This document shows positions 6,333 through 7,119 of a DNA stretch of 7,119 nucleotides, piece by piece. The notes below the pieces were generated by a model, which did no database searches, was not told the DNA's origin, and saw nothing but the letters and a program-made list of their open reading frames with translations. The translations under genes were made by a program, and so were the position numbers. Numbering within the stretch: the stretch's first letter is position 1; the number at the start of each line of letters is the position of its first letter. Source of the DNA: Phycisphaerae bacterium (GTDB lineage Bacteria; Planctomycetota; Phycisphaerae; Sedimentisphaerales; UBA12454); assembly GCA_028712345.1 (NCBI GenBank), contig JAQTQF010000092.1, positions 1-7,119 of the forward strand, given 5' to 3'.

Positions 6333-6346
6333 AAAATTTTTCTACT
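6328..6346. repeat. Palindrome spanning both stop codons of the convergent genes
   Basis: AGTAGAAA (6328-6335) and TTTCTACT (6339-6346) are perfect inverted repeats with a 3-nt centre. The TAG stop of the hybrid kinase (6330-6332) and the reverse-strand TAG stop of the signal peptidase (6342-6344) sit symmetrically in the two arms. It may act as a weak two-way terminator, but the stem is A/T-rich and no further T tract follows on either strand. Confidence 0.45.
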
Positions 6347-7118
6347 CTGTTCCTCCGTAAATCCATCTCAATTTGCCCATATTTGGTATTATTCCAAATC
6401 TTAATTTTTCCGCTCTGAAACCGCTTGGCCAGTAAACAAAGAATGCCTTGCCGACAAGATAATCGCGGGGAACTACACCCATTGTGTAATGGACGCCGTT
6501 GTTTCCAATTCCGTCAATAGACCATAGACGCGAATCTGCACTTTCTGGACTGTTGTCTCCCATTGCGAAAAATTCGTCTTTGCCGAGAGTAAAAGGATTG
6601 CCCTCGCCTGCGTGGTTAACCGGTTTTTGATTATCAACTCTTGTATCTAAATAATGAATATCGCGATACAGGGCAACATGGTTGACTGTCAGGTCGCCGG
6701 AACCGAAAATCAGAGCCTTTGGCTCGACTTGGCTCAGTCTTGTCCCTGCATCGTCCTTGCTAATACCGAGGTCATAAACAAGTTTTTCCTTATCAACTTC
6801 AAAAATAAGCTGATGGTCAACATTTGCGAATTTTAATAAAAAAGGTTTCCCATTTACGGGCGGAGAAATCTGCTTGCCGGTCAGCTCTATTGTTTGGCCG
6901 AGCGAATCGACCTTTTCGATAATCATTGTGCCGGAAGATTCTATATGAGCCTTATAGAGTGTTTCATACTTTGTAAGACCTATTCCGACATAACTCTGAT
7001 CTGATTCGAAGGTGGTATAGTAGTTCATCATCAGATCGCTGCAATACGGTATATTTTTATAAAAGCGCGGGTCGCCGTAAGCGTAAGTTGCTCTGAAATC
7101 ATTACCCTTGTTTGTGTC
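6342..7118 (-). CDS. lepB: Signal peptidase I, C-terminal part with large insertion (5' end outside window)
   Basis: Read on the reverse strand, the frame is open to the window edge, giving 258 residues without the N-terminus; the methionines at 7026-7031 are internal. The type I signal peptidase box E, MGDNSPESADSR, is at 6528-6563 and is followed by the usual VPRDYLVGKAFFVYWP segment and a short C-terminal tail. Box B, with the catalytic serine, and the general-base lysine lie off the window. This membrane serine protease removes signal peptides from exported proteins, presumably including the YfiR-like protein here. About 120 residues before box E (such as KFANVDHQLIFEVDKEKLVYD) are not part of the E. 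coli enzyme as I know it. They look beta-rich and resemble an inserted lectin/LamG-like segment that I associate with planctomycetal signal peptidases (inference). It is convergent to the signalling operon and probably functionally unrelated. Confidence 0.85.
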   Translation of the reverse strand, partial: DTNKGNDFRATYAYGDPRFYKNIPYCSDLMMNYYTTFESDQSYVGIGLTKYETLYKAHIESSGTMIIEKVDSLGQTIELTGKQISPPVNGKPFLLKFANVDHQLIFEVDKEKLVYDLGISKDDAGTRLSQVEPKALIFGSGDLTVNHVALYRDIHYLDTRVDNQKPVNHAGEGNPFTLGKDEFFAMGDNSPESADSRLWSIDGIGNNGVHYTMGVVPRDYLVGKAFFVYWPSGFRAEKLRFGIIPNMGKLRWIYGGTE

Positions 7119-7119
7119 G

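Noticed and set aside
1..7119. CRISPR arrays, tRNA or rRNA genes, insertion sequences or phage genes
   Set aside because: No regularly spaced repeats, no cloverleaf or rRNA-like stretch, and no transposase or integrase motifs were seen on either strand.

Overview
The window carries one signalling locus flanked by two truncated genes. Base composition is moderate and slightly AT-rich, and coding density is high. The organism is a diderm Gram-negative bacterium, because there is a TonB-dependent outer-membrane barrel and an exported YfiR-type periplasmic protein. The signal peptidase I fragment at the right edge has a large extra segment before its conserved GDN...DSR box. That architecture resembles signal peptidases of Planctomycetota (Phycisphaerae-like lineages), so this phylum is my best guess. 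It is an inference from memory of the family, not a proof.

Layout. Positions 3-959 (+) hold the C-terminal part of a TonB-dependent receptor, followed by a strong intrinsic terminator (1008-1052) and a probable promoter (about 1077-1105). Next come a YfiR-family periplasmic protein (1239-1838, +) and, 4 nt later, a membrane histidine kinase with a CHASE8-like sensor, HAMP and a Cph1-like kinase core (1843-3426, +). A 316-nt AT-rich gap with several inverted repeats follows. After it come two tandem Rcp1-type single-domain response regulators (3743-4186 and 4232-4708, +). The second overlaps by 41 nt a soluble hybrid kinase built REC-HisKA-HATPase-REC (4668-6332, +). Convergent to it is a 5'-truncated signal peptidase I (6342-7118, -). 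The two stop codons lie 9 nt apart inside one short palindrome.

How the genes may work together. In the known YfiBNR system, periplasmic YfiR represses the diguanylate cyclase YfiN, whose periplasmic sensor belongs to the same general class as the one seen here. In this window the YfiR-like protein is coupled to a histidine kinase instead, with no GGDEF domain in view. The kinase core is of the phytochrome Cph1 type and the two small regulators are of the Rcp1 type, a pairing known from cyanobacteria. A hybrid kinase with receiver domains at both ends completes the set. The locus therefore looks like a multi-step or branched phosphorelay taking an envelope signal inward. There is no HPt domain, no DNA-binding output and no cyclic-di-GMP enzyme in the window, so the final output must lie elsewhere or act through protein contacts. 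These functional links are inferred from domain content and gene order.
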